DNA of 43,400 bases from Dorea_A sp016295505 (GCF_039832105.1 NZ_JBDOHS010000019.1:1-43400), one strand, 5' to 3'. Numbered from the stretch's first letter, positions 32,902 through 42,520 are shown. Made by a program: numbers and translations. The notes: a model not told the origin generated them from the letters alone.

Positions 32902-33114
32902 TTAAGGAACAGGGTCGTACCCTCCCATGGTAAACGGATTACAACGCAATATCCTTCTCACTGCAAGATATCCGCCTTTCATTGCACCGTACTTTTCAAT
33001 TGCTTCTATTGCATACTGTGAACAGGTAGGGTAAAACTTACAGGTGGATCCTCCTTTTAATGGAGAAAGATATTTTTGATAGAATCTGATGCCTTTTAAC
33101 AGAATTCTTTTCAT
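32902..33114 (-). CDS. yidD: Membrane protein insertion efficiency factor YidD
   Basis: A 70-residue protein with the YidD core: YQKYLSPLKGGSTCKFYPTCSQYAIEAIEKYGAMKGGYLAVRRILRCNPF. Three conserved cysteines are present. It is membrane-associated and aids YidC-dependent insertion. It is encoded between rnpA and yidC, the usual place. Confidence 0.96.
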   Translation of the reverse strand: MKRILLKGIRFYQKYLSPLKGGSTCKFYPTCSQYAIEAIEKYGAMKGGYLAVRRILRCNPFTMGGYDPVP

Positions 33115-33127
33115 AATACATTACCAC

Positions 33128-33463
33128 TTAATCTATAATTTCATGAAGATGACCCAGATGGAGCATTGCGCTGACAATATCTTTATAACCTTTTCCTTTA
33201 GCGCCTATTCTTGCTATCACAACTATATCATATCCACATCTGAATCGTTCTTCTTGTAATCTATAGCTTTCTCTGATTAATCTTGTCAATCTGTGACGTA
33301 CTATACTGTTTCCTACTTTTTTGCTTACAGATATTCCCAATCTGTTCTGATCTGTCTGATTTTCCAATATATACATGACAAGATACTTATTGGCATAAGA
33401 CTTTCCCTTCTTATATACATTCTGAAAATCCTTATTTTTTTTCAGTGATTCGGAATATTTCAT
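33128..33463 (-). CDS. rnpA: Ribonuclease P protein component
   Basis: A 111-residue basic protein with an RnpA fold. It has the N-terminal KKNKDFQNVYKKGKS, a central NRLGISVSKKVGNSIVRHRLTRLIRESYR containing the RNA-binding RNR-like segment, and a VVIARIGAKG strand. It binds the RNase P RNA and helps process tRNA 5' ends. It sits 13 bases upstream of yidD and downstream of rpmH, past a short hairpin. Confidence 0.97.
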   Translation of the reverse strand: MKYSESLKKNKDFQNVYKKGKSYANKYLVMYILENQTDQNRLGISVSKKVGNSIVRHRLTRLIRESYRLQEERFRCGYDIVVIARIGAKGKGYKDIVSAMLHLGHLHEIID

Positions 33464-33490
33464 TGCCTGTTTCTCCTAATTTTCAGAGAA

Positions 33491-33513
33491 GAAAAGGCCA
33501 CATACATGCGGCC
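33491..33513 (-). terminator. Attenuating hairpin between rpmH and rnpA
   Basis: On the minus strand GGCC and GGCC close a partly paired stem (GGCCGCATGTATGTGGCC) followed by TTTTCTT directly after the rpmH stop. It probably lowers rnpA expression relative to rpmH rather than stopping it fully. Confidence 0.6.
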
Positions 33514-33647
33514 TACGCTGATAATCTCTTTCTTCCCTTTGCTCTTCTGCTTGCAAGTACTTTTCTTCCACCTGCTGTGCTCATTCTTGATCTAAAGCCA
33601 TGTACTTTAGCTCTCTGTCTCTTTTTTGGCTGGAATGTCATTTTCAT
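33513..33647 (-). CDS. rpmH: 50S ribosomal protein L34
   Basis: A 44-residue basic protein, MKMTFQPKKRQRAKVHGF onward, ending KRLSA. The FQPKKRQRAKVHGFRSRM core is the L34 signature and the length is usual. It lies just upstream of rnpA, and GAGGAGG precedes the start. It is the first minus-strand gene at the origin strand switch, with a strong promoter at 33714-33742. Confidence 0.97.
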   Translation of the reverse strand: MKMTFQPKKRQRAKVHGFRSRMSTAGGRKVLASRRAKGRKRLSA

Positions 33648-33713
33648 AGATATCCACCTCCTCATATTTTTCAAGGGATTATATCCCGATTTTTTCTTAA
33701 GACATCAATTCTG

Positions 33714-33742
33714 ATTATATGCAAAAAAAGCCCGTACGTCAA
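33714..33742 (-). promoter_or_regulatory. Promoter of the rpmH operon
   Basis: On the minus strand TTGACG (33742-33737) and a perfect TATAAT (33719-33714) are 17 bases apart, 67 bases upstream of the rpmH start. Confidence 0.85.
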
Positions 33743-33769
33743 GCAAAACCTGGATTTTTATAAATTAAT

Positions 33770-33888
33770 TTATCCACAAAATGTGGATAACATGCGGGAT
33801 TTAAGTGGAAAACATGTGGATATCATAATATTTTTTCATTTTTTTCTTTAATACAGGCACTTTCATCCTGTGTATAAAGTTATCCACA
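33770..33888. other. oriC part 1: DnaA-box cluster upstream of dnaA
   Basis: Perfect boxes TTATCCACA at 33770-33778 and 33880-33888 and the inverted TGTGGATAA at 33782-33790, plus the one-mismatch TGTGGATAT at 33815-33823, lie between divergent rpmH and dnaA. The first two form a tight head-to-head pair. This resembles the incC half of bipartite Firmicutes origins and probably also autoregulates dnaA. Confidence 0.9.
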
Positions 33889-33899
33889 AGGATTAAAGA

Positions 33900-33928
33900 T
33901 TGCTTAAATTACCATTTTGATGTAGAAT
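33900..33928 (+). promoter_or_regulatory. Promoter of dnaA
   Basis: TTGCTT (33900-33905) and TAGAAT (33923-33928) are 17 bases apart, 60 bases before the dnaA start. A DnaA box ends 11 bases upstream of the -35 box. Confidence 0.65.
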
Positions 33929-33988
33929 AAAGAAGAGTGGGTTTATATGTAAAAATCCATGAATCAGATAGATTAGGAGTTTGTTGTA

Positions 33989-35374
33989 ATGAATATAGTG
34001 AAGGAAAAATGGCCAGAAATCATAGAGCATCTCAGGGTAGAACATGAATTATCCAATGTATCTTTTAATACATGGATACAGCCTTTAAAAGTATACGATG
34101 TCATAGATAATACCGTATTTATATTAGTAAATATGAATGCCAGCGTCGAATATATTGAAAAAAAATATCTTCTTCCATTAAAGGTATGCATTGCTGAAAT
34201 AACAGGTATTGAATATGAAGTTGTATTTATATCTGAAGATGATGACAAGATAAACGAAATTCAGAATATGGCCATTGAAGCCACTCAAAAGAAACGTACC
34301 AAATCTGCTGCAGAAAAAGCAGGATTGAATCCAAAGTACACATTTGACACTTTTGTAGTAGGCGGAAATAATAACTTCGCTCACGCAGCTTCGCTGGCCG
34401 TTGCCGAATCTCCCGGGGAAGTATACAACCCCCTTTTCTTATATGGAGGAGTTGGACTTGGAAAAACGCATCTGATGCATTCCATCGCTCATTTCATATT
34501 GGACAAGAATCCAAAAAAGAATGTTCTCTACGTTACCAGTGAGACATTCACCAATGAACTGATTGAAGCATTGAAGAACGGTAAAACCGCAGGAAATGAA
34601 TCTGCGATGTCGAAATTTCGTGATAAATATCGAAACAACGATGTACTGTTGATTGATGATATACAGTTTATAATAGGAAAAGAAAGTACACAGGAAGAGT
34701 TCTTCCATACGTTTAATCACCTGCATACATCAGGAAAACAGATCATTATCTCCAGTGATAAGCCTCCAAAGGACATCGAAACGCTCGAAGCCAGACTTCG
34801 AACCCGTTTCGAGTGGGGACTCATTGCAGATATCTCTTCTCCTAATTATGAGACTCGTATGGCGATTCTTCAGAAGAAGATCGAACTTGACAATCTTGAA
34901 AAATATAATATTCCGAATGATGTTCTGGAATACATTGCCACGAATGTAAAAACCAACATCCGTGAGCTTGAAGGATCCCTGAACAAGCTGATTGCGTTAT
35001 TTAAACTGAATAATAACGGGCCAATTGACATCACGCTTGCTGCAGAAGCCCTAAAAGACATTATTTCTTCTGAAAATAAGAGAGAAGTCACTCCTGAATT
35101 AATACTGGATATCGTATCCGAACATTTTGGAGTATCTTTATCTGATTTAAAAAGCAATAAAAGAAATGCAGAGATTGTATATCCACGTCAGATAGCCATG
35201 TATCTGATCCGCAGTATGACAGATACTTCTCTGAAGGCAATCGGTGTCATGCTTGGTGGAAAAGATCACTCTACGATCAAGCATGGAATAGAGAAGATTG
35301 ATTCAGAACTTTCAACCGATGAAACATTATCGAATACTATCGGTATTATAAAGAAAAAAATCAATCCGGCATAA
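33989..35374 (+). CDS. dnaA: Chromosomal replication initiator protein DnaA
   Basis: A 461-residue initiator. Domain I (1-80) mediates self- and helicase contacts, and domain II is a short linker. Domain III is the AAA+ core with Walker A GGVGLGKT (153-160) and Walker B VLLIDDIQFI. Domain IV is the DNA-binding part with the signature LGGKDHSTIKHGIEKI. ATP-bound DnaA assembles on the boxes at both sides of the gene and opens the origin. TAGGAG precedes the ATG by about nine bases. Confidence 0.98.
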   Translation: MNIVKEKWPEIIEHLRVEHELSNVSFNTWIQPLKVYDVIDNTVFILVNMNASVEYIEKKYLLPLKVCIAEITGIEYEVVFISEDDDKINEIQNMAIEATQKKRTKSAAEKAGLNPKYTFDTFVVGGNNNFAHAASLAVAESPGEVYNPLFLYGGVGLGKTHLMHSIAHFILDKNPKKNVLYVTSETFTNELIEALKNGKTAGNESAMSKFRDKYRNNDVLLIDDIQFIIGKESTQEEFFHTFNHLHTSGKQIIISSDKPPKDIETLEARLRTRFEWGLIADISSPNYETRMAILQKKIELDNLEKYNIPNDVLEYIATNVKTNIRELEGSLNKLIALFKLNNNGPIDITLAAEALKDIISSENKREVTPELILDIVSEHFGVSLSDLKSNKRNAEIVYPRQIAMYLIRSMTDTSLKAIGVMLGGKDHSTIKHGIEKIDSELSTDETLSNTIGIIKKKINPA

Positions 35375-35643
35375 TGTGAATAACTATGTGGACAAGTTCA
35401 GGATAAGTTATGGAAAACTATTGGAAAACTTTTTCTTCGGAAACAATAATATGGATAAGTCAAAGTTTTCAACAGCATATCCACACAAAATTCTTTCTTG
35501 TTCCACAAAGATATCAAAAGCCGGAAGGCTGATATTCAGAGGGCTGGAGGTACTTTTCCTCTTTTCCACATGCCCTAATAATAAGAAGACGTAATTATTT
35601 TATATATTTTATACATACACACCGCGCGAAAGGAGTTATACAC
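35375..35643. other. oriC part 2: DnaA boxes and candidate unwinding element between dnaA and dnaN
   Basis: Box-like sites are TGTGAATAA (35375-35383), TGTGGACAA (35387-35395), ATATCCACA (35477-35485) and TTTTCCACA (35562-35570). The last is followed five bases on by TAATAATAA (35576-35584), which resembles DnaA-trio repeats, then by a very AT-rich run (35591-35617). A box next to trio repeats and an AT-rich stretch is the layout of Firmicutes unwinding regions. The stretch codes for nothing convincing. Confidence 0.7.
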
Positions 35644-36753
35644 ATGAAAATAATCTGCAATAAATCAAATCTTGTCAAAGGAGTCAGCATTGTATCCAAG
35701 GCAGTACCTTCCAAAACAACAATGCCGATCCTTGAGTGTATCCTTATTGATGCAACAACTGATATCATCAGATTAACTGCCAATGATATGGAACTTGGTA
35801 TCCAGACAGAGATTGATGGACAGATCGTTGACAGAGGAATGATTGCCATTGATGCAAGAATTTTTTCTGAAATTGTACGTAAGCTTCCTGACAGTGAAGT
35901 TGTTATTGAAACAAAAGAAAATCTTCAGACAGTGATTACCTGTGAAAAAGCAAAATTTGATATTGCAGGTAAGCCGGGAGATGAATTTTCCTATCTTCCT
36001 GTTATCGAAAAAGAGGATTCTATCAGAATTTCTCAGTTTACATTAAAAGAAATTATCCGCCAGACGATATTTTCAATATCAGACAGCGAAAGCAACAAAT
36101 TAATGACTGGTGAATTATTTGAAATTAAGGATAACAGACTGAGAGTCATTTCCCTGGATGGACACCGTATTTCCATACGTCGTATTGATCTGAAGGATGA
36201 TGTAGCTGACAAAAAACTTGTGGTTCCCGGAAAGACACTGATTGAGATCAGTAAGATCTTATCCGGTGAAGCAGACAGTGTGGTTGAGATTTCTTATACC
36301 AACAATCATATAGTATTTGAGTTCGATCATACGATTGTGGTATCCAGACTGATCGAAGGAGAATATTTCAGGATCGATCAGATGCTGTCCAATGATTATG
36401 AGACCAAGGTAAGAATTAATAAAAAAGAATTGTTAAGCTGTATTGACCGTGCGACTCTTCTGGTGAAAGAAGGAGATAAAAAACCGATTATAATCAATAT
36501 CGGAGATGAATTGATGGAGCTTAAGATAAAGTCACAGATTGGTTCCATGAATGAAGAAATCATGATCACAAAAGAGGGAAAAGACCTTCTGATCGGATTT
36601 AATCCAAAGTTCCTGATCGATGCGCTTCGTGTGATTGATGATGAAGAAGTAACACTTTATCTGATGAATGCAAAAGCACCATGCTTTATCAGAGATGATG
36701 ATGAAAGTTATATATATCTGATACTGCCTGTAAACTTTAATGCAGTTGCTTAA
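35644..36753 (+). CDS. dnaN: DNA polymerase III sliding clamp (beta subunit)
   Basis: A 369-residue clamp of normal length with the three-domain fold: MKIICNKSNLVKGVSIVSKAVPSKTTMPILECILI at the start, RLTANDMELGI, and the C-terminal tail that ends YLILPVNFNA. As a dimeric ring it tethers DNA polymerase III to DNA and binds many replication and repair proteins. AAAGGAG lies before the start. It follows the second half of oriC in the standard dnaA-dnaN-yaaA-recF-gyrB-gyrA order. Confidence 0.98.
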   Translation: MKIICNKSNLVKGVSIVSKAVPSKTTMPILECILIDATTDIIRLTANDMELGIQTEIDGQIVDRGMIAIDARIFSEIVRKLPDSEVVIETKENLQTVITCEKAKFDIAGKPGDEFSYLPVIEKEDSIRISQFTLKEIIRQTIFSISDSESNKLMTGELFEIKDNRLRVISLDGHRISIRRIDLKDDVADKKLVVPGKTLIEISKILSGEADSVVEISYTNNHIVFEFDHTIVVSRLIEGEYFRIDQMLSNDYETKVRINKKELLSCIDRATLLVKEGDKKPIIINIGDELMELKIKSQIGSMNEEIMITKEGKDLLIGFNPKFLIDALRVIDDEEVTLYLMNAKAPCFIRDDDESYIYLILPVNFNAVA

Positions 36754-36774
36754 GAGTCAGATGGAGGATAAGAG

Positions 36775-36984
36775 ATGGAAACAATAAGACTGAGAGAAGA
36801 TTATATTAAACTTGGGCAGGCTCTTAAGGCTGCCGGTCTGGTAGAATCCGGAGTTGAAGCGAAAGAAGTGATTCAGGAAGGGCTGGTTATGGTCAATGGG
36901 GAGACAGATACCAGACGAGGCCGTAAACTGTATGGTGGAGATATTGTAATATTTGACGGAGAAGAAATAAGAATTGAAGATTAA
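36775..36984 (+). CDS. yaaA: S4 domain protein YaaA
   Basis: A 69-residue RNA-binding protein made of a single S4 domain: IKLGQALKAAGLVESGVEAKEVIQEGLVMVNGE, then RRGRKLYGGDIV. It is the small gene found between dnaN and recF in Firmicutes. A role in ribosome assembly has been proposed for this family. Its last 11 bases overlap the start of recF, so translation is coupled. Confidence 0.94.
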   Translation: METIRLREDYIKLGQALKAAGLVESGVEAKEVIQEGLVMVNGETDTRRGRKLYGGDIVIFDGEEIRIED

Positions 36985-38065
36985 GTCTTTGAAATTAAAA
37001 AATTTCAGGAATTATGATCTTTTGAAATTAGACTTTGACGGTTCTACTAATATTTTTTACGGAAATAATGCGCAGGGAAAGACAAATATACTGGAAGCAG
37101 TATATCTTTCCGGGACTACAAAGTCGCACAGGGGAGCAAAAGACAGAGATATTATACAATTTAAGCATGATGAATCTCATATTGAGATGATCGTAGAAAA
37201 AAATGGTATCAGTTATCAACTGGATATGCATTTGAAAAAGAACAGTCCAAAAGGGATTGCTGTTAACAAGATTCCGATTCGAAAAGCAAGTGAACTGTTT
37301 GGTATTGTAAATCTTGTATTTTTTTCTCCGGAAGATCTGAATATCATAAAAAATGGACCTGCAGAAAGAAGAAGATTCATTGATCTTGAGCTTTCACAGC
37401 TGGACAAAGTATATCTGAATGATCTGTCTAACTATAATCGGATTGTGAATCAGAGAAATCATTTATTAAAAGAGATCGGGTTCAACAATCAGGATAATCT
37501 GAGAGATATGCTTGATATATGGGAAATGCAGTTGATACAGTATGGAGATAAAATTATTGAAAGAAGAAAAGGGTTCGTAGAAGATATTAATAAAATAATT
37601 TCTTCTATACATAAAAAGTTGACAGGAGGAAAAGAAGAACTTCGTGTTATATATGAACCCAGCAATGGAGAAATGACACTGGAACAGGCATTGAACAGAA
37701 GCCGGGAGAGAGACATTCGGATCAAAAGCACGTCTGTAGGACCGCACAGAGATGATATCTGTTTTATGATAGGAGATATGGATATCAGAAAATATGGATC
37801 TCAGGGACAGCAGAGAACAGCTGCACTTTCGCTGAAGCTTTCCGAGATAGAGTTAGTAAAACAAATGATTCATGACACACCTGTATTATTACTTGACGAT
37901 GTATTGTCTGAACTTGATAAACACAGGCAAAACTATCTGTTAGACAGTATACATGATATACAGACGCTCATTACATGTACAGGTGTAGAGGATTTTGTAA
38001 ATCATCGTTTTTCTATAAACAAAGTGTTCCATGTCCAGAATGGACAGGTAACAGGAGAAAACTAG
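36974..38065 (+). CDS. recF: DNA replication and repair protein RecF
   Basis: A 363-residue SMC-like ABC ATPase. It has Walker A GNNAQGKT (30-37), the signature region KYGSQGQQRTAALSLKLSE and Walker B VLLLDDVLSELD. It loads RecA at gaps with RecO and RecR. The start is TTG, inside yaaA: the sequence TTG-AAG-ATT-AAG gives MKIKSLKLKNFRNY, the conserved RecF N-terminus, so no later ATG would give a complete protein. Confidence 0.96.
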   Translation: MKIKSLKLKNFRNYDLLKLDFDGSTNIFYGNNAQGKTNILEAVYLSGTTKSHRGAKDRDIIQFKHDESHIEMIVEKNGISYQLDMHLKKNSPKGIAVNKIPIRKASELFGIVNLVFFSPEDLNIIKNGPAERRRFIDLELSQLDKVYLNDLSNYNRIVNQRNHLLKEIGFNNQDNLRDMLDIWEMQLIQYGDKIIERRKGFVEDINKIISSIHKKLTGGKEELRVIYEPSNGEMTLEQALNRSRERDIRIKSTSVGPHRDDICFMIGDMDIRKYGSQGQQRTAALSLKLSEIELVKQMIHDTPVLLLDDVLSELDKHRQNYLLDSIHDIQTLITCTGVEDFVNHRFSINKVFHVQNGQVTGEN

Positions 38066-38075
38066 GAGGATTAGA

Positions 38076-40007
38076 ATGGGTACAGAAAAAGTACAGCACG
38101 AATATGGTGCCGATGAAATTCAGATACTGGAAGGACTTGAAGCCGTAAGAAAACGCCCTGGTATGTATATAGGCAGCACTTCATCAAGGGGTCTGCATCA
38201 TCTGGTATATGAGATTGTGGATAATTCTGTGGATGAGGCGCTCGCAGGATTCTGTGATACAATCCATGTAAATATTAATCAAGATAATTCAGTGACAGTT
38301 GTGGATAATGGACGTGGAATTCCGATAGGTATTAACCATAAAGCGGGACTTCCTGCAGTAGAAGTCGTATTTACGGTTCTTCATGCAGGCGGAAAGTTTG
38401 GTGGTGGAGGATACAAGGTATCCGGAGGACTTCATGGTGTTGGCGCTTCTGTTGTAAATGCGTTATCCAACTGGCTGGAAGTAGAGATCTGTCACGAAGG
38501 AAAAATATATAAGCAGCGCTATGAGCGTGGAAAAGTTGTGGAAAAGTTAACGGTAATCGGGGATTGTGCACCGGATAAAACAGGAACAAAAGTAACATTT
38601 CTTCCGGATGATACGATCTTTGAAGATACCGTATTTGATTATAATGTACTGAAACAGCGTTTCCGGGAAATGGCATTTCTTACAAGGGGACTTAAGATCA
38701 TCCTCAGGGATGAGAGGCCGGAAGAGCCGGTTGAAAAGACATTCCATTATGAAGGTGGAATCAAGGAATTCGTACAATACCTGAACAGAAGTAATACAGC
38801 TCTTTATGAGGATATTATCTATTGTGAAGGTGTAGTTAATAATGTGACTGTAGAAGTTGCCATGCAGCATAATGATGCATACAGTGATAATACGTATGGT
38901 TTTGTCAATAACATTACGACTCCGGAAGGTGGAACACATGTAGTAGGATTTCGTAATGCCCTTACAAAAACATTTAATGATTATGCAAGAAAAAATAAAT
39001 TATTAAAAGACAGTGAGCCGAATCTGTCCGGTGAGGATATCAGAGAGGGACTTACTGCGATCATCAGTGTTAAGATCGAAGATCCTCAGTTTGAAGGACA
39101 GACCAAGCAGAAGCTTGGAAACAGTGAAGCAAGAGGAGCTGTAGATAATATTGTAAGTAAACAGCTTGAGATATTCCTGGAACAGAATCCTTCTGTCGGA
39201 AAAGTGATTGTGGAAAAATCAGTCATGTCTCAGCGTGCGAGAGAGGCAGCGAGAAAAGCAAGAGATCTTACCAGAAGAAAATCAGCGCTTGACAGTATGT
39301 CTCTTCCCGGAAAGCTTGCAGATTGTTCAGATAAGAATCCAGAAAACTGCGAGATCTATATTGTAGAGGGAGATTCTGCCGGCGGTTCTGCAAAGACTGC
39401 AAGAGACCGTGCAACACAGGCGATCCTTCCTCTCCGCGGAAAGATATTGAACGTAGAAAAAGCAAGACTTGATAAGATATATGGAAATGCTGAGATCAAG
39501 GCTATGATCACAGCATTCGGAACAGGGATCCATGATGATTTTGATATCTCAAAACTCAGATATCACAAGATTATCATTATGACAGATGCCGACGTCGACG
39601 GAGCACATATCAGTACTCTGCTTCTTACATTCCTGTATCGTTTTATGCCGGATCTGATTAAAGAAGGATATGTATATCTGGCACAGCCACCGCTTTATAA
39701 GCTCGAGAAGAACAAAAAAGTGTGGTATGCATACAGCGATGAAGAACTGGATCAGATTCTGAAGGAAGTCGGAAGAGATGGAAATAACAAGATTCAGCGT
39801 TACAAAGGTCTTGGTGAGATGGATGCAGAACAGCTGTGGGAGACAACCATGGATCCGGAACACAGAATTCTGCTTCGCGTAAAGATGGATGAAGAATCCA
39901 CCAGTGAGCTGGATCTGACATTCACGACTCTGATGGGTGATAAAGTAGAACCAAGACGTGAATTTATAGAAGAAAATGCAAAATACGTGAAGAATCTGGA
40001 TGTGTAG
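38076..40007 (+). CDS. gyrB: DNA gyrase subunit B
   Basis: A 643-residue type IIA topoisomerase ATPase subunit. The GHKL ATP-binding domain has EIVDNSVDEA, VVDNGRGIP and GGLHGVGASVVNALS. The transducer follows, then the TOPRIM domain with VEGDSAGGSA and DADVDGAHI (metal-binding DxD). The C-terminal segment has QRYKGLGEMDAEQLWETTMDP. With GyrA it introduces negative supercoils. AGGAGG precedes the start, 10 bases after recF, and gyrA follows 11 bases later. Confidence 0.98.
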   Translation: MGTEKVQHEYGADEIQILEGLEAVRKRPGMYIGSTSSRGLHHLVYEIVDNSVDEALAGFCDTIHVNINQDNSVTVVDNGRGIPIGINHKAGLPAVEVVFTVLHAGGKFGGGGYKVSGGLHGVGASVVNALSNWLEVEICHEGKIYKQRYERGKVVEKLTVIGDCAPDKTGTKVTFLPDDTIFEDTVFDYNVLKQRFREMAFLTRGLKIILRDERPEEPVEKTFHYEGGIKEFVQYLNRSNTALYEDIIYCEGVVNNVTVEVAMQHNDAYSDNTYGFVNNITTPEGGTHVVGFRNALTKTFNDYARKNKLLKDSEPNLSGEDIREGLTAIISVKIEDPQFEGQTKQKLGNSEARGAVDNIVSKQLEIFLEQNPSVGKVIVEKSVMSQRAREAARKARDLTRRKSALDSMSLPGKLADCSDKNPENCEIYIVEGDSAGGSAKTARDRATQAILPLRGKILNVEKARLDKIYGNAEIKAMITAFGTGIHDDFDISKLRYHKIIIMTDADVDGAHISTLLLTFLYRFMPDLIKEGYVYLAQPPLYKLEKNKKVWYAYSDEELDQILKEVGRDGNNKIQRYKGLGEMDAEQLWETTMDPEHRILLRVKMDEESTSELDLTFTTLMGDKVEPRREFIEENAKYVKNLDV

Positions 40008-40018
40008 GAGGATAAAAA

Positions 40019-42520
40019 ATGGAAGATAATATATTTGACAAAGTCCACGAAGTGGATCTGAAAAAAACAATGGAAACCTCCTATATCGACTATGCGATGA
40101 GTGTGATTGCTTCCAGAGCATTGCCGGATGTAAGAGACGGTCTGAAACCAGTACAAAGAAGAATTCTGTACTCTATGATCGAACTGAATAATGGTCCTGA
40201 CAAGCCGCACAGAAAATGTGCGCGTATTGTCGGTGATACCATGGGTAAATACCATCCGCATGGTGACAGCTCGATCTACGGTGCACTGGTAAATATGGCA
40301 CAGGAATGGTCTACCAGGTATCCACTTGTTGACGGCCACGGAAACTTTGGTTCTGTAGATGGTGACGGCGCAGCCGCAATGCGATATACAGAAGCAAGAC
40401 TGAGTAAGATATCCATGGAGTTAACTGCCGATATCAATAAAAATACCGTTGATTTTGTTCCGAACTTTGATGAGACAGAAAAAGAACCGACGGTACTTCC
40501 GGCAAGATTTCCTAATCTTCTGGTCAATGGTACTTCCGGAATTGCGGTTGGTATGGCAACCAATATTCCGCCTCATAATCTCAGGGAGGTTATCAATGCA
40601 GTTGTAAAGATTATTGATGATCAGGTGGAAGATAAGGAAGAGACAACGATAGAAGAGATTCTGAAGATCGTAAAAGGACCGGATTTTCCGACAGGAGGTA
40701 TGATTCTCGGAACAAGAGGAATTGAAGAAGCATACCGTACCGGACGTGGGAAGATTCGTGTGCGTGCAGTGACGGATATTGAAACCATGCCAAATGGGAA
40801 GAGCAGAATTATAGTTACAGAACTTCCATTTATGGTAAATAAAGCACGCCTGATCGAGAAAATTGCAGAACTTGTCAGAGATAAAAAGATAGATGGAATC
40901 ACAGACTTAAGTGATCAGTCAAGCCGTGAAGGTATGAGAGTGGTCATTGAGCTTCGAAGAGATGCTAATGCCAATGTAATATTGAATCAGCTGTACAAAC
41001 ATACACAGCTTCAGGATACTTTTGGTGTTATTATGCTTGCACTGGTAGATAACCAGCCAAAGGTTATGAATCTGATGGAAATGCTGAAGTATTATCTTCT
41101 GCATCAGGAGGAAGTTGTCACAAGACGTACAAAGTACGAGCTGAATAAAGCAGAAGAAAGAGCACATATTTTAAAAGGACTGTTAATTGCGCTTGATAAT
41201 ATCGATGAAGTGATCAAGATTATCAGAGGCTCTCAGACGGTTCAGATTGCCAAAACAGAATTAATGGAACGATTCGGTCTTACCGAAGTACAGGCACAGG
41301 CAATTGTGGATATGAGACTTCGTGCTCTGACCGGATTGGAAAGAGAGAAACTGGAAGCAGAATATCAGGAACTGATGAAACAGATCGAACACCTGAAAGC
41401 AATTCTTGCAGACAGAAAGCTCTTACTTGGAGTCATCAAAGAAGAGATTCTTGTAATTCGTGATAAGTATGGAGACGAAAGAAGAACTTCTATCGGTTTT
41501 GATGAATTTGATATATCCATGGAAGATCTGATTCCGAGAGAAGATGTTGTGATCACAATGACAAAGCTCGGATATATTAAGAGAATGTCCAATGATACAT
41601 TCAAATCTCAAAAGCGGGGCGGCAAAGGAATTAAGGGCATGCAGACGCTGGATGAAGATTATGTAGAGGAGCTCTTCATGACGAATACACATCATTATCT
41701 GATGTTCTTTACGAATACCGGGCGTGTATATCGTATGAAAGCATATGAGATTCCGGAGTCAAGCCGTACATCAAGAGGAACCGCAATCGTGAATCTTCTT
41801 CAGATGATGCCGGGAGAAAAGATCAGTGCAGTGATTCCGATCGAAGAATATCGAGAAGGAGAATATCTTCTGATGGCAACCAAGAAGGGATTGATCAAAA
41901 AGACACCGATTAAAGAATATGCAAATGTTCGAAAAACAGGACTGGCAGCAATCACGCTCAGGGAAGATGATGAGTTGATTGAAGTTAAATATACGGATAA
42001 TGATAAAGATGTATTTATGGTAACAAAATACGGACAGTGTATTCGCTTTGATGAAAGAGACGTTCGTCCGACAGGAAGAACTTCTATGGGTGTTCGGGGT
42101 ATGAATCTCACAGACCGTGATGAAGTAATCGGAATGCAGATTAATTCTCAGGGAAGTGATCTTCTGATTGTATCTGAAAAAGGTATGGGAAAACGTACAT
42201 CTATCAATGAATTCACTGTACAGAACCGTGGCGGAAAAGGTGTGAAATGTTATAAGATTACCGAAAAAACCGGCAACGTAGTAGGTGTAAAAGCTGTAAA
42301 TGAAGATAATGAGATTATGATCATCAATACCGGAGGAATCATCATCCGAATGAAATGTGATGGAATCTCCGTACTGGGACGAGTAACCTCGGGTGTGAAG
42401 CTCATTAATCTGAAGGACACAGAAGTAGTCGCAAGTATTGCGAAAGTAAGAAAAGGTGACGAGAGCGAAGAAGTGGAAGAAGCTTTGGAAACTTTGGAAA
42501 CACCGGAAGAAACAGATTAG
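40019..42520 (+). CDS. gyrA: DNA gyrase subunit A
   Basis: An 833-residue subunit with the cleavage domain (catalytic Y123 in AAMRYTEARLS), a coiled-coil dimer region and a C-terminal beta-pinwheel. The pinwheel carries the GyrA box QKRGGKG (about residues 536-542), the marker separating gyrase from topoisomerase IV. The tail after residue 810 is acidic. The quinolone-determining region reads HPHGDSSIYGAL: serine is kept at the E. coli 83 position, but the E. coli 87 position (Asp) is Gly88 here. AGGAGG precedes the start. Confidence 0.98.
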   Translation: MEDNIFDKVHEVDLKKTMETSYIDYAMSVIASRALPDVRDGLKPVQRRILYSMIELNNGPDKPHRKCARIVGDTMGKYHPHGDSSIYGALVNMAQEWSTRYPLVDGHGNFGSVDGDGAAAMRYTEARLSKISMELTADINKNTVDFVPNFDETEKEPTVLPARFPNLLVNGTSGIAVGMATNIPPHNLREVINAVVKIIDDQVEDKEETTIEEILKIVKGPDFPTGGMILGTRGIEEAYRTGRGKIRVRAVTDIETMPNGKSRIIVTELPFMVNKARLIEKIAELVRDKKIDGITDLSDQSSREGMRVVIELRRDANANVILNQLYKHTQLQDTFGVIMLALVDNQPKVMNLMEMLKYYLLHQEEVVTRRTKYELNKAEERAHILKGLLIALDNIDEVIKIIRGSQTVQIAKTELMERFGLTEVQAQAIVDMRLRALTGLEREKLEAEYQELMKQIEHLKAILADRKLLLGVIKEEILVIRDKYGDERRTSIGFDEFDISMEDLIPREDVVITMTKLGYIKRMSNDTFKSQKRGGKGIKGMQTLDEDYVEELFMTNTHHYLMFFTNTGRVYRMKAYEIPESSRTSRGTAIVNLLQMMPGEKISAVIPIEEYREGEYLLMATKKGLIKKTPIKEYANVRKTGLAAITLREDDELIEVKYTDNDKDVFMVTKYGQCIRFDERDVRPTGRTSMGVRGMNLTDRDEVIGMQINSQGSDLLIVSEKGMGKRTSINEFTVQNRGGKGVKCYKITEKTGNVVGVKAVNEDNEIMIINTGGIIIRMKCDGISVLGRVTSGVKLINLKDTEVVASIAKVRKGDESEEVEEALETLETPEETD

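Noticed and set aside
38371..38939. Minus-strand open frames within gyrB and gyrA
   Set aside because: They are shadows of highly conserved coding genes, without ribosome binding sites or recognisable domains.
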